From assembly GCA_024349245.1 (NCBI GenBank), contig JALDNG010000004.1, forward strand, positions 5,388,001 through 5,452,000: 64,000 nt of DNA. The letters run 5' to 3'. How positions within the stretch are numbered: position 1 is the stretch's first letter; each line of letters opens with the position of its first letter. Below, one piece after another: positions 14,701 through 29,700 of the stretch. This DNA is from Neodontobutis hainanensis. Its lineage: Eukaryota > Chordata > Actinopteri > Gobiiformes > Odontobutidae. The notes beneath the pieces are model-generated. The model saw nothing but the letters and a program-made list of their open reading frames with translations, did no database searches and was not told the DNA's origin. The position numbers and the translations under genes were made by a program.

Positions 14701-17700
14701 CAGCAGATCACAGAGAAGCAGAGGGGATCAGGATAAGCGGCTGTCTGCCATGTGTACTAATGATTTTTACCCTAAAAACACAATGCAGAGCTTTCTAAGA
14801 GAGCAATTTGTAGGGGAACACCCACTTTACAGCAGTGTTGGAGCGACAGGACTAGTGCGACTTCTTTACAGAGCAAATGGGTTGTGCTGATAGATTGAGC
14901 CTCTGTAGAAACAACTTGAAAAGAGAACTACCGCCAATTGTTTCAAAAATATGATGTATTATTTAAACCACAATAGAAGCTATCCCACTCAGCTTTAACA
15001 TAGTGTATATTATGGGTTGATGGTGTTTAGCCGTGTGTAGAGAGTGATCCCTGGTGGCTGGTGCTGGTTACTGCTGCCACATTGTCAGAGTTGAGCTAAA
15101 AGTTAATTCTTATGTGGAATTCCTGCCAAAATTTAGCAGCTAATGTTGTAGTTTGCACAGGAAATTTTATTTTACTTCATTTAGATTTATTGTGACCCAT
15201 GTGTTTTATTTACATTTGTAATTACTTTTATTTTTAACATATAAACACACATTTAAATACCATTGTTTTCCCATTATGTCATCATAGCCTCAACTGTGAT
15301 ATTTCATTATGTTTATTTAATTCTGGACTCATCCTTTTCTGTCATATTCTCTCCCTTTTCTCTTTTCTCTTTTCTTCACTTCATCAAACTTCATTCTCTT
15401 TCTTCACCCCAGAAGGCAGAGGTGGGTACTAGCACATTTTAGCATGATTGTGCTCACTGTGATACATGTTTACTGCAGTGATTGCATGTCTGTAACGTCA
15501 CATTCGCTGGGTTTTCACTTCTCACCACCTCACTCCTTTAGATAAATGGGAATAATGCTGATGTGTGTTGTAATCAGATTTACCTGGGCCTACTTTAACC
15601 ACTGTTTTTGATGGACTGCTACATTTATTAAGCAATTTATAATTGGCAGGAGACTTTGCATCTTAGGGCTATGCATTCCTGACCTTTGATTTGAGATCTG
15701 TATTACTGCCTAAAATGCTTCATAGTATTACATTTTTACTACATAAACTAAAATTTAATTTCCCACTTTTGATGTGTCATGTGGCAGGAGTCACAAGTGG
15801 TTGTCATTACATTTAGTTGTTATCAAAAATGTGCAGTTAAAAAAAAAACGTGTGCTTAACAGGAATCATTCAGTGGAATAAAGGAATGCAGAAGCTGGTT
15901 TTCATTGTTTGGATTATCTGTATCTTTCTCTCTTGTCTGCAGGCACAACGTCATGTGACAGACCTGTATGAAGACCTCAGAGATGGACATAACCTGATCT
16001 CTCTGTTGGAGGTCCTCTCTGGGGAAACACTGGTGAGTAAATGTCCAATCTGTGCCTTGTCGACCCTGTGTTTTGTTCTCCATTTTCTTACCTCTAACAC
16101 AACCGCATCTTGTCAAAATGCATAAGCAGTGCTCACAATGTCATGATAAAATATGGTCCCTCTGGTCAACGTCAGAAATGAAACTGAGCTGAACGGTACT
16201 AAACAAAGATCCAGTCATCATATTTATAATTCTCTAAATCCCTCTCTCATTTACACCATGAAGCTGGGCTGTTAATTCTTTTTGCTTACTCATTTTTCTT
16301 CTTCATTCACTGGAGACTTTATTTCCCTCTCCACCAGCGTTAAATCTGTTCCTCTTTTCAAAAGCCAAATTATCACAACATTGGCCTGCTGCTGTGATTG
16401 CTACCTATTTTCCAATATGACCTGTACTCTTCATCCTTCTGTATGCCTTTTTCTAACTTTTTGTTGTGCGCGCTGATGTTTGCCGTGTGGCTTTGTCTTC
16501 CTCTCTTTGCACTACTCTTGCTAGACGAGGCAGAGAGATGTGGGCAGGAGCGTTCGCTTGGTGAGTGGGTTTGTAATTACTATGGGCTTTTGACTCTTCC
16601 AGGCCATTGATAAAACTCCCATTGTCAGTTATTTTGCTGACCTTCTTTAAAACATGCAGCCATACCATTTGGTGAATGTACTGCACCCTTTCTTCTTCCT
16701 TCTTATTTCATTCAGATTTTTTTTCTAAAAGCTCTCCATTAAGAATTTTACATTTTACAATATAATATATAATAATATAACAGTACCACGAAGACTGCAA
16801 GGTACCTACCATGTGCAATGTTAGGACTACTTTAATGACTGTACATATAATGATGGTGTTAAACAAATAAAAAGCTTTGAGATTATTTTTCCTAATCCAT
16901 TCTTAATACTCCTATATGCAGACACCCAAGATACATTTCCTTGTTCCCTTTTTTTTTTTCCTTGAGTAAATAAATAAACATTATCCAGATATAAAACTAC
17001 TCAATTGTCTTTCCATTTGCAGTGTGACTAATCCTATTGTTGTATATTATGTTTCTCACAGCCCAGGGAGAAAGGCCGCATGCGATTCCACAAACTGCAG
17101 AATGTAGGGATAGCGCTTGACTTCCTTCGACACCGACAGGTAGGTCTCAGTGTTTAACATTTTTATATTTTTATTTCTCTTACTGATAGGTGTGTTACCT
17201 TTACAATACTGATACCGTGTTTACACAGGTGAAGCTGGTCAACATCCGAAATGACGACATTGCCGATGGAAACCCAAAACTCACCCTTGGGTTAATATGG
17301 ACCATCATTCTTCACTTCCAGGTCTCCTCGTCTGTCAGTGTTGTATTTTATTTTATTATCACTCTGTACCTCTGTCTCTGGGATCTGCAACTATCGGCTG
17401 CCACTTCCCATCTCCTTGGAATCAACCAGAATGGAGCCTGCTCTTCACAGTCGCTCTCATTGTCACAGTAATATTAATCAACATAACATAGTGTACTAAC
17501 ACATAGTTTAGCACCACACTATTCATGTAGCATCCTCTGGCTTTCAGAATTAGTCACTTTAGGTCGCTCCCATGTGGAGGGTGTGCCATCCCTGCAGTTC
17601 TTCTTGACATGTTATCCTCCCAATTCTTTCCCCTAAAAGTCCTGCCAACTTTGCCATGCCCTTAATCCTTTGATGTGTCAGGTTTCCAATGAAAAAACTG

Positions 17701-20700
17701 AAAATAAAGACAAAGGTGTGGTAAGGCGGAAAGATCTGGTGAATGCCCCGGAGATACTGAATTCCTTGCCCCTTTTACAGACTTGAAGAGACGGTCTGTA
17801 ATAGATCCATCTAACCAAAACCCAAATAGGTTTTTTAGTGTACAAACAAACACACATGAGACATGAGACGGTGGAGTAAAGGAAAACACAAGGTGAAATG
17901 AGACAATGGGTTAATATGGAGTGATTTTAAAGGTAATTATTTTATGTGGTATTGTATGAGGTAGCAAAAAGAAATAAACACTATCAACTGTAGCTAATAC
18001 ATTGGCCATGTTTTACAACCTCATACAATCCCACTACAAACAACAACAATAACTGTTGGGGTTCAGCAATTTGTTTCCAGTTGTAGCTCTTGGTTTCCAT
18101 TAATGACTAATTTATTTCCCAAATTTCTTAAATGTCATTATTCAACCGACCTTTAAATCTACTACTTTTTTAACATATGATCTATTGTTGACGACTTAGA
18201 TCTCAGATATTCAGGTGAACGGTCAGTCAGAAGACATGTCGGCCAAGGAGAGGCTGCTTCTGTGGTCCCAGAGGATGACGGGCGGCTACCAGGGCATCCG
18301 CTGTGATAACTTCACCACCAGCTGGAGGGACGGCAAACTCTTTAACGCTGTCATTCACAAGCACTAGTAAGTCTGAACAGATATTAAAAACAGCAAAACA
18401 TTAAACGCACTGATACATAGTAAAAACGCTGGGATACAGAGTATCTTTAGCCTGCAGTAATGAGCTGGCTTGTCATGACATATCAGTGACCTTTGATTTC
18501 ATTGAACAGTGCAGAATACATTTTAAGGAATGTTTTCAAATGCCAAATTAGACTCCAAAATGCCAGTTTAAACCTGCTCTGTAATTGCATTCTGTTTCAA
18601 AATCATCTTTAAACACAATGACCAACTTGATTCTTAGGGAATTTGGATTGTGAGTTTTAGGCATTAATTTACTACCTCTAATTTATTAATGTCCTTTGTC
18701 TCTTTAAATTGTTAAAATTTCTATGTTAATTGTTTAAAATAATGGCTTTTATGTTCCCAAAGCTGAAGAAATAAGGATAAATAGCAGTGTTCAGGCACTG
18801 GCTTTAACCCTACACCATACATAACATGTCAAGATGGTAAACCCCCCTTATTCCCATGAAAACGATAATCATAGCTTATAAAATTGAAAACAGCGTTAAA
18901 AAGAATAATAAGATGTCTGTGTTTGACTAATTCTGTGTTTGTGGGGGTTTGCACAGAAGTGTTTTCAAACAAGACAAAAGTATTAGAAAGTTGAGCTGAG
19001 AGAAACTGTACCTGTAGGGGCAGGTTTCCATTGCTTTCACTGAGCACTTTTTTTCTTTCTTTTTGGAGACACAGGATTCTGTATTTAAATTGTGTAAAGG
19101 TTAGGGGTGTGGTTTGTAGGCGTTACTGTAGCATTGTTAGGCTGCATCGCAAAAAACCCTTGTGTTATTTCGTGCCTGGGCACAAAGCAGGGCGTTGCAT
19201 TGTAGGAAATGTATTCACTTTTTGATGAGAGAAAGGAATAATACATTGGTGAACTTAAGGAGCTCGGAGAAAGCAAGGTTTATGGAAGAAGTGACTGGAT
19301 TATACAAGGAGGATGTTATTTATCTTGGCTCTAAGGAATAAGAAGTTTCCTACAAAGCACTGAACTAGAATATGTACCAGAACCAGAGGATTGGTTTACA
19401 ATGTTCAGCAAAGTGGATGAGTCGGATGTAATTTAAGACTTTGAAAAAACAAAATGCTCAGTCTGAGGAAGAAGTCCAAGTCGACAAAGAAAAATCTTGG
19501 CTTTGTTGGCACGTCAGGGTCCTCCAGCAATGCAAAGGACCGGGTGGTCATGCAATGTGAGGATATCCCGTCAGAGGCGTCTTCTTGGGACTCGGGGCGA
19601 GGTTCCAACAGCTCTGGGACACGCTCTAGCGGTGATGAAATGGGACACGGGTGGAGGTCTCACAGTTTCACGGAACTAAGACTTCAGGCATTAGTAGCTC
19701 CTCTAGACCAGTGAAGAAGTACTCTGTTCAGGAGGTCTGGCATGTGGCGTCAACTCCTGTTTACGCACAGTATTTGGACTGTTCCCGGCTGCACGTGAGA
19801 GAGCTGTAGGAACCCAATTCTTCTGGTCTTGCACACACTTTATGTAGCATGCTTAAGTTATATAGACTACAGACATGTATGTATGTATTTATTGTTGTTT
19901 TGTATTTTTGTATATCTTTCTTTGGAGTGAAGTTTGCTTTTAGCTGCTCTCTACAATAGACTCTCCCTATACTCAGATATCTGGCAGTAACAATCACATG
20001 CCCAAAGGTTAAAAAGGCAGGTGCTGAACATAAGCATGTGGGGCTTTTAGCCAGTGGCAGGAGTTACATAAGCTCCACTTCTAATGGCATGGCTGAACTT
20101 AGTTTGGCTTTTGATAAAACACAATTAATTAAAGCAACAGTAGGTCATTTTGTGAGCACCCAGCAAAGGACTGCAACTGAACTGCGTCAGAGTCTAATAG
20201 AACTCTTATAGCTCAAGAAAATAGGGTTCTTTGTCTTTTTTCATGTCAGGGAAGCATCAAAACATTATTCCAAGGCTATGTATATTCTGATCAAAAACGG
20301 CTTAAACTTAACGGCCTCGCAGATAAAGTGAAACAAGCATTTTAACAATGTTCAAGGGGAAGTAAAAAACCTTCCTCTTTAGCTCCGCCTTCATTACAAT
20401 ATAAAGTGTTCTGCACTCTTTATTTTTTTATGTTTATTATTATTCTAAATCTTGTAAATTGTCTTTTATTCCTTTAAAACACTTTGAGTTACCCAGTGTA
20501 TGAATTGTGCTATATAAATAAAATTGCCTTGCCTTCTCTAATTTCCTTTGTTTTCTCTTGTATTTCCCAGTCCAAGACTTATTGACATGGGAAAAGTGTA
20601 CCGACAAACCAACCTGGAAAACCTGGAGCAGGCTTTTGGTGTGGCTGAGAGAGACCTTGGGAGTGACCCGCCTTCTGGATCCAGAGGGTAATAACTTTTC

Positions 20701-23700
20701 AGATTCATCCTAATCATTTCTTCCGTCTTACAAAGTGTGTATATATTTACATTTTTCAATTATCCTCCATCTTTGTAGATGTTGATGTGCCTCACCCTGA
20801 TGAGAAATCCATCATCACCTACGTTTCATCCTTGTACGACGTCATGCCTCGCATTGATGTAACAGATGGTGCCAGGGCTAATGTAAGCTTACAGTATATG
20901 CTTCTAAAGTTTTCATTTATTCATTAAGTTTCCATAACAAAAATTACATCAGACATTTCTTCTAATTTTATTTAATACACGACTTGATCAGATTTAGTAA
21001 AAGCTGAACAGGCTTGTGACTTTAAGTTAGCTTTTGTTTTACAGTGTCAGCAGTGGTTCAAAGAGAAATAGAAGTCTTGTGAAACCAAGTATAGCAGGAA
21101 ATTAGCCACTTGTGGTGTTTACGCTGCGCATTCCAAATGGAAGAGTTTTCAAGTGATTGTCATGCTTCATCTTATCATATTAAAATAGTCCTTTTATTAT
21201 TATTAGTGTCAAGGCCATTAATATCCTGTAGACAGGATTATTATTGATCATGTCTGGACATCTCATGAGTGTGCTTACACACCTTGTTAGTGCAAACCTC
21301 GAATTTATAATGAGTAATACAAAAGCTGTGTTTGTTACATTTACTTTGTCTGCCATTGCTCTGCATCAACTGTTTCTTCACTCCCTGCTTCGTTGTCCAC
21401 TTTCACAAGACATGGATTGTTTAAACCAAATTAAGTTTGGGCTGGTGTGTGAGGGATGGAGCATCCAGACGTTGGAGAAAAAGAACTCTACTGTCTGCTG
21501 TTAACTCCCAGCTATCTCATTTTCACTGCAGGATTTGGAGCTGCGCTGGCAGGAGTACTACGAGCTGGTGACACTTTTGCTCCAGTGGATCCGGCACCAT
21601 GTTATGATCTTTGAGGAGAAGTCGTTCCCTTCCAGCTATGAGGAGATAGAGGTAAGATTATATTATGTTTTATACATGCATTTAGAGAGAATAAACTACC
21701 TGCTGACAGGTCAGAGAGACAGTTTCACGGGCACAGGTCGGATGTGGACAGAAACCACCCAAACATTGTGCACACGCTTTATTGTGCTTTAGGTTGGGCA
21801 GTGTCTGATGCTGGAATAATACAGCCAAAAGGCACATAATGCTTAGTCTTATCCTCAGGATGATCAGCCGCACCCTGTTAATGCTACATAATAAAAATGG
21901 AACATGTTTTTTTTTTTTTCCCAGCCATCTTTGTCAAGGGAACTTTGCTTCTGTTTGCTTTAGCAACAAAGATGCATCTGGGTATACACTAAAAACATTT
22001 AATCTTCAGCAGTTTTCGCTAGTCAGTTCATGCTGGTGGTGAATGTGTAAATACAAAAAGACAAAATATAAAATATAATTTTTATTTATTTTTTTATTTA
22101 GCTTCTGTGGCGCCAGTTCCTCAGGTTCAAAGAGACAGAGTTGCCAGGAAAGGAGTCGGAGAAGAACCGGTCCAAACACATCTACCAATCCTTTGAGGTA
22201 CGTCTAATTTATCATTTATCTGAGAACAAATCAAAAACTGAAAAAAATACCAACATTAAAATACATTTCTTCTATTTTGCCACAGAGTGCGGTGCATAGT
22301 GGCCAGGTGAAAGTCCCACCAGGATACCACCCCATTGATGTGGAGAAGGAATGGGGGCGGCTCCATGTGGCCATTCTGGAGCGAGAACGTCTGCTGAGAA
22401 TAGAGTTTGAAAGGTAATTGGATTCATTCATTATGGACGCTACAGACTTGGTAAACTCAAACTATGGTATGGCTTATATAAAAGGTACACATTGGGATAA
22501 AGACATTTAGCTGATCATTTACTTGTTGGTTAGGAAAACAAGGAAGCCATTTGAAGTGCCCATGAAATTATGTCATGAGGTTTGATTTAATCTGTGATTA
22601 TTAGTCGCTTTTAAAAGTAAATGTTGTTGTGCATAAAAAAAGGGAATGTCACAAGATGGCTTGCTCATGTTAGAGTCTCATGTCTTGTTTACGGTTCTGT
22701 GTAATGACTGACGAGGCAGAAAACGGAGACACTTTGTCTTGGTCTGCACTGCTCTAAAGCAGAGTATTCCTATAATGGGAGTGAGGGAAGGAAACTGATT
22801 TGTGCAAAAGTGCCCGTGAGTATTCTAATGTATTGTTAGTTTGAACTTTAGTTTATTTTATGGAAGTAAAAAGCGAACTCTGTAAGTGTAAAGATTTAGT
22901 AGTGATTCAACTTTTTTTTGTATTTGATACAGACTTGAGAGACTCCAGAGGATTGTCACTAAAGTCCAAATGGAATCTGGGGTTTGTGATGAGCAGCTCA
23001 GCCACCTTGAGACCCTGCTGCAGACTGTAAGTCACAGCTTTATGTCCACTAACATATTTTAAGATTATGCTTTTCCTTATAACTGAATTATTTTTCCAGT
23101 CTGAAAATATACAATGTTTTCTGTTCTTTTCTTTTATGGATTTGGGACGTAATCATTTTTATTGCATCTTGTGCTTTCAGGACATCCATCTACTGAAAGC
23201 AGGAAAACCAGCTCAGCACACAGCAGAAGTAGAGAGAGAGCTGGACAAGGCAGATAACATGATCCGCCTGCTCTTTAATGATGTGCAGATGCTCAAAGAT
23301 GCGCGCCACCCTCAGGCTGAACAGATGTATCGCAGGTGAGTGATGTTTAGAGTATAAATTTTAATTAACACAAGACTTGACCCCATGGAGTGACCCTGTT
23401 TGCAACCAACACTGAATTTTCATGTGCACAGGGTTTACCGCCTCCATGAGCGCCTGGTAAACTTGCGCAGTGATTACAACCTCCGCCTAAAGGCTGCACC
23501 GACTCCTGTGATGCAGAAAGTCCAGCAGACCACCGCAAAGGTGCGGCCTGAGTTAGATGATGTCACTTTGCACTATGTTCAAGACCTGTTAGCCTGGGTT
23601 GAAGACAATCAGCGCCGCATCGATGAAGCAGAGTGGGGCTCCGATCTGCCCACTGTAGAGTCCCAGCTGGGTAGCCATCGAGGCCTGCACCAAACCGTGG

Positions 23701-26700
23701 AAGATTTCAGATCCAAGATTGAGCGAGCCAAGACAGATGAGGTAGGAAATTATAGGACATTTAGTAATGGATTTTTTTTTGTGAATTATTATTAATTTTA
23801 TTTTCCTCAGGGCCAACTATCGCCAGTCAGTAAGGGCACATACAAAGACTACCTGGGTAAACTGGACCTACAGTATGGGAAACTACTGGTAATTATATTT
23901 ACATTACATCTATACAGACATACATATTGATTGCTATAGAATCAAAGAACATTTTTTTCTCTTTCACAGAATTCCTCCAAGTCCCGCTTAAGGAACCTGG
24001 ACTCACTTCATGCATTTGTCAGTGCTGCCACAAAGGAACTGATGTGGCTCAATGACAAAGAAGAGGAGGAGGTCAATTTTGACTGGAGTGACAGGAACAC
24101 AAACATGACGGCTAAAAAAGACAACTACTCGGTGTGTGTCTCACACACTCTCTTACACACTATTTATCTTATGCTGTAAATGGTCTCTCCTTTCAAGATA
24201 GCTAACCATTTTCAAATGTTTATTTTCAGGGTCTTATGCGAGATCTAGAACTGAGAGAGAAGAAAGTCAATGACATCCAGGCCATGGGTTACAAACTTAT
24301 CCAAGAAGGTCATTCAGGAAAGAACACTGTTGAGGTGGCTATTTTAATAAATCAAACCAAACACTCTGCATGCATAATGTTATTCCTCAACTAACCTTAT
24401 GTAACATATTTTATAGGCTTTCACAGCTGCTCTACAGACTCAGTGGAGCTGGCTCCTTCAGCTGTGCTGCTGCATTGAGGCTCATCTGAAGGAAAACACA
24501 GCCTACTATCAGGTACACACGGCACACAAATATTGTAAAGAAACTTTAAAATCTTACACTGCATAGAGTGTTAACATTTGTCTTTTTCAAAAGTTCTTCG
24601 CTGATGTGAAAGAAGGACAGGAGAAAATGACAAAAATGCAGGAGAACATGAAAAAGAAGTACAGCTGTGATCGCAACACAACGGCTACACGCCTGGAGGA
24701 TCTGCTGCAGGATGCCGTGGTGAGTTTTGAAGATTATACACAAATATGTAGAACTACACTCTGAAACTGCTTCACATTAAGAAGAAAAAACTATTTGGTT
24801 TTATCAGGAGGAGAGAGAACAGCTGAATGAATTAAAGACTATGGTGACTGGGCTTAACAAGAGAGCCAAGACCATCATCCAGCTGAAACCCCGTAACCCC
24901 ACCACACCTATCAAAGGAAAACTGCCCATTCAGGCTGTTTGTGATTTCAAGCAACAAGAGGTGAGCATGCAACAACAATCCAAAGTCAAGAAGGATATAT
25001 TGCCCATGTTTGATCATCTTTGGCCCATATTGTTATGTATTTAGCCTATGTCTAAGTCATGGTTTGTATTTGATATATGTAGATCACTGTACATAAAGGA
25101 GATGAGTGTGCACTGCTTAACAACTCTCAGCCATTCAAGTGGAAGGTGCTGAACCGCGATGGAAACGAGGCTGTGGTGCCTTCTGTCTGCTTTATTGTGC
25201 CTCCAGTCAACAAGGAAGCTCTGGACAGTGTGTCCAGGTCAGAACAAATAAAGAGACTGTTTTAATTTCTTAAATATTTGACATGATGTGTTATAACATG
25301 ATTCCTTTCTGGTTTAGTCTGGATGGAGGTCAGCAGCAGATGGTGTCCATGTGGCAGAAATACTATATGGACATGAAGAGTCTGCTGTCATGGCAATACC
25401 TGATGAAAGACTTCTCACAAATTCACTCCTGGAACATCACAATAGTGAGTTTGAGCATTTATGAGACATTTAAACTGCATTATACAGATGTGTATGTGTT
25501 CTATTCGACAAGGACTTATTCTAAAAGTTAAATTGTACAAATAAAAGCCATTTAGACGCTGGGCAAGGTTAGGTGCAGTAGGTTCTCATTGCATTAAGTC
25601 CTTAAACACAAAATTTGGTTACAGTCATGTTGTTGGTACCATTATTAGATGTGGGAGCGTTTCCTTGTTTTTCTTTACTTTAGTACCAATAATGTAGTTT
25701 ATATTTAAGATCATCACAAAAACACTGTGTTTTTAGAATTATATAAATTACATCACAGCTTTTTAACAAGTCTTTCTCCATATTGTGTAGTTAAAGTCCA
25801 TGAAACCAGAGGAATACAGGCTGGTCATGAGGAATCTGGAGCTGCACTACCAGGACTTCATGCGCGACAGCCAGGACTCGCAGCTGCTGGGGCCTGATGA
25901 CCGTATGCAAGTTGAACAGGACTATACTAAGTCAACACTGCATTTTGAGAACCTGCTTCGCTCGATGGAGAAAGGTAACATTGTTGTATAGTGCTAAAAC
26001 AATGAATACCCTGTTGTATTCTAGACCAGAATTATACCACGTGTTTATAGAAAAAGTTATAGGATTTATTTTCAATTCACCTTTCAGAGCTAATATCTGT
26101 TAGGACCAAAGGTGAGTGGTGTGAAGCCAGTAAAAGCCACAGCTCAACAAGCTAGGCTTTAAACATGCTTTTAAGCTTTGTTTGAGTAGAGTGACTGCAT
26201 GTTGCTCTGCTTTTTAATATTTATGCATTTAAATGTATTTATCAGTTTATTTGTGGGCAGGATAAGCTGTAGTGTGATCATATAATAAAAAATGTTGCAT
26301 GGTTTGGTACATTTACAATGATGTACAAAATATCTGCTGGAGATGCTTCAAAATGCACTCAATTTCCAGTTTAATGCTTTGACATGACACTGTGTCATGG
26401 GCGTTTGGCTTTTTGATCCACATGGAACGATCAGAAGGAAAAAAAAATGGCTGATTAATTTTTTTTCAGCCCTTGATAGTTGTTTTTTCATTAACGGTTC
26501 CCCTGATACATGCAGGTCAGCAGGATGAGACCTTGTGTAAGAACTACATCTCTGAGCTTAAGGACCTGCGTCTGCTAATAGAGGACTGTGAAACCCGCAC
26601 TGTGGCTCGCATTCGTAAACCTCTGGAAGCAGAGCCACTGAAGGAATGCCTCCAGAAGACGACTGAGCAAAAGGTACAGAACTCAGATGTTTGCTTAGGG

Positions 26701-29700
26701 TTATCTAATTTAACATTGTTTAGTAGTATGTAAACATTTGAGAGCCTCAGTGCAGAAGACTAAATGGTATGCATAATTATATCCTTTTTTGATCTGCGAT
26801 TTAAAACACAAGAGATACAGAAGCATGTGATCAAATAAATGAACTAGACCACATTTAAATGAGAGTGAACTACATTAGCAAAGAGTGGAACTACATTACA
26901 TAATTGAATCTGCTTTGAAGTCTGGAATTTGACACACTAAATACATCTCACAATAGCTGTTCTAAGTGTTGCTTTAAGGAATAAATGAATGGATGAAGGA
27001 TGGAACCCTTTTCTCTGTGTATTTTGTAGAAAGTCCAGGTGGAGCTTGACGGTCTAAAGAAGGATCTTGATAAGGTCTCTGTAAAGACAAACCAGGTCCT
27101 GAGCTCGCCCCAGCCGTCAGCCTCCGCTCCCATTCTCCGCTCTGAGCTGGACATCACTGTGCAGAAGATGGACCACGCCCACATGCTCTCCTCTGTTTAC
27201 CTTGATAAGTAGGTCCACATATCTTAGATTTAACACTAAATTGTGACTCGAAAAGCAGTATTTTACACACATTGTTATCCACAGGCTGAAGACAGTGGAA
27301 ATGGTGATCCGCAACACTCAGGGTGCAGAGGGAGTTCTCAAGCAATATGAAGACTGTCTGCGTGAAGTTCACACAGTTCCTAGTGACGTCAAAGAAGTGG
27401 AAGCTTATAGAACCAAGCTCAAGGTAATGGTTTTCTTCTTTTACCCAACACATTGAACACATTGTTCCTTATTAACTCTTTCTCTCTCCTGTAAATCTTA
27501 CAGAATATGCGAGCAGAAGCTGAGGCTGAACAACCAGTGTTTGATTCTTTGGAAGACGAGATGAAGAAAGCCTCTGCAGTAAGCGACAAGATGTCCCGTG
27601 TACATACCGAGCGCGACATTGAGTTGGATCACTACCGGCAGCACTTGTCCAGTCTGCAAGACCGCTGGAAGGCTGTTTTTACCCAGATTGACCTTCGACA
27701 GAGAGACCTCGAGCAGCTCGGCCGCCAGCTCGGCTACTACAGGGAGAGCTATGACTGGCTGATCCACTGGATTGGTGATGCCAAGGAAAGACAAGAGAAG
27801 ATACAAGCTGTGCCCATCACCAATACGAAAACTCTGAAAGAACAACTGACCCAGGAAAAGGTATGCAGCGTTTTTATAACAACTTCACAACACATTTTTA
27901 TTGCCTTCTAAACTTTTAAATTAACAAATGTTTTCTCACAGAAACTTCTTGAGGAGATTGAGAAAAACAAGGACAGAGTGGATGAATGTCAGAAATACGC
28001 TAAAGCCTACATTGATACGATCAAGGTATACAATAAAAACACTGTGGAAAACACACAAACACTTTATCTCAGGCAGTTCTTCTGAGATAAAGTGTTTGTG
28101 TGTTTTCCACAAACAGGATTATGAACTTCAGTTGGTTGCCTACAAAGCTCAGGTGGAGCCTTTTACTTCGCCCTTGAAGAAAACCAAACTGGATTCTGCT
28201 TCTGACAACATTATTCAAGAGGTATATTTCTTTTACATAAGTAAAAAATGGCATTTATTTCATTATCTTAAATGAAAGAATGAACTGTACCATTTACTTC
28301 ACAGCTGAACTGTCACGTTTTCTTCCCCTCTGTTAGTATGTAACACTGAGGACGCGATACAGTGAGCTGATGACACTGACAAGTCAGTACATCAAGTTCC
28401 TCTACGACACAGAGCGCCGACTGGTGGATGAGGAGGTGCGTGATAACTGGCTGTGGATCCCAAACAACTCTTTTTCTAACATTAACCTAACCAATCAGTC
28501 GAATAATCCTAATGTCAAACCAAAACACAGATTTATCCGCCGACCACCGTCAGCATGCATGCACACATTCTTTTCTTTGTCAAAAATAGAAGCAACATTA
28601 AATACACACATTAATTAATGTACGGGTGACAAGTTACTATTTTGCAGTGAAAAGGCATGAAACATTGGCATGTTATCTGTGGCTGAGATGTCAGTGACAG
28701 TGAAATCAATTTAAAAATGCTTGAGTTTTAGTGCATTGAGGTGAAGAAGTAATAAAAGTAGTGAGTGCTTCAAAAACACGAACAAATAATACAGCAGTGT
28801 TATATTAATATTTGCTTTTCTATTCATTGTGTGAGGTTGTCCACTTTTTATGTGGAAGTAGGGGTTCTTTTTTCACTTCACCTTTTTCTATTTTCCCAAT
28901 TGCCACTTATTTTTCGGACATTTTCATCTGAAAGTTTCATCAACTATTTAAAATCTTCATTATGTCCTCTATTTAACACAAGTTTAAAGTGTCAACTCCT
29001 TTTCTAACCCTGTTTTGTTCCTTTGCCTCTCTGAACTGCTTGCCAGTGCTTTACCATGATGAATGCTTAACTTGTGTGAGGTAAATAATTAAGTCTTCCA
29101 GTTCCTGTATAAATCCCTTTTATCATCCTTACATACATGTCTGTCTCGTGCATTTGTGCTTCTTATGGCTTTCTTTTCATCCATTGCAGCTCTGTGTTTC
29201 TTGACCCTTGACCACTATTCTTAAGTTTCCTTTCCTTCATCATGCTACTTCATGCTTTAGATTTACCCTTTCTTTCTATCTTGTGGCAAAAAGTGATTTA
29301 AAGAACCCCTTGTGCATGGAAAGGTTTTGTTTGAGTGAATTGTGTAAAGAATACTTATTTTCCTTTATTGTATCAACGAAGATAAGAATTGCCCTGCCAC
29401 AGCAAAATAAAAAGACTCTACCAATTAAATTGAATAGGAAATTGGCTTTAAATATTTAATGTGTAAAATTAGTTATACAGTTGCAGTTGCATGCCATATG
29501 TTTTCTTTGCCGTGTTGTGAAGTCCTTTTGTATCCATACATTAATTGACATACTGCCATCATCCATATTTTCTTTGATTACATAACATTCACGATTGCAC
29601 TTGCATTGGGAATGTGATGCCACATTAATGAATGTTCATCTAATATGCATTGTGATCGTTGATGTGATCTAAGCTAACATTAACATTTGCAGGTTAATAC

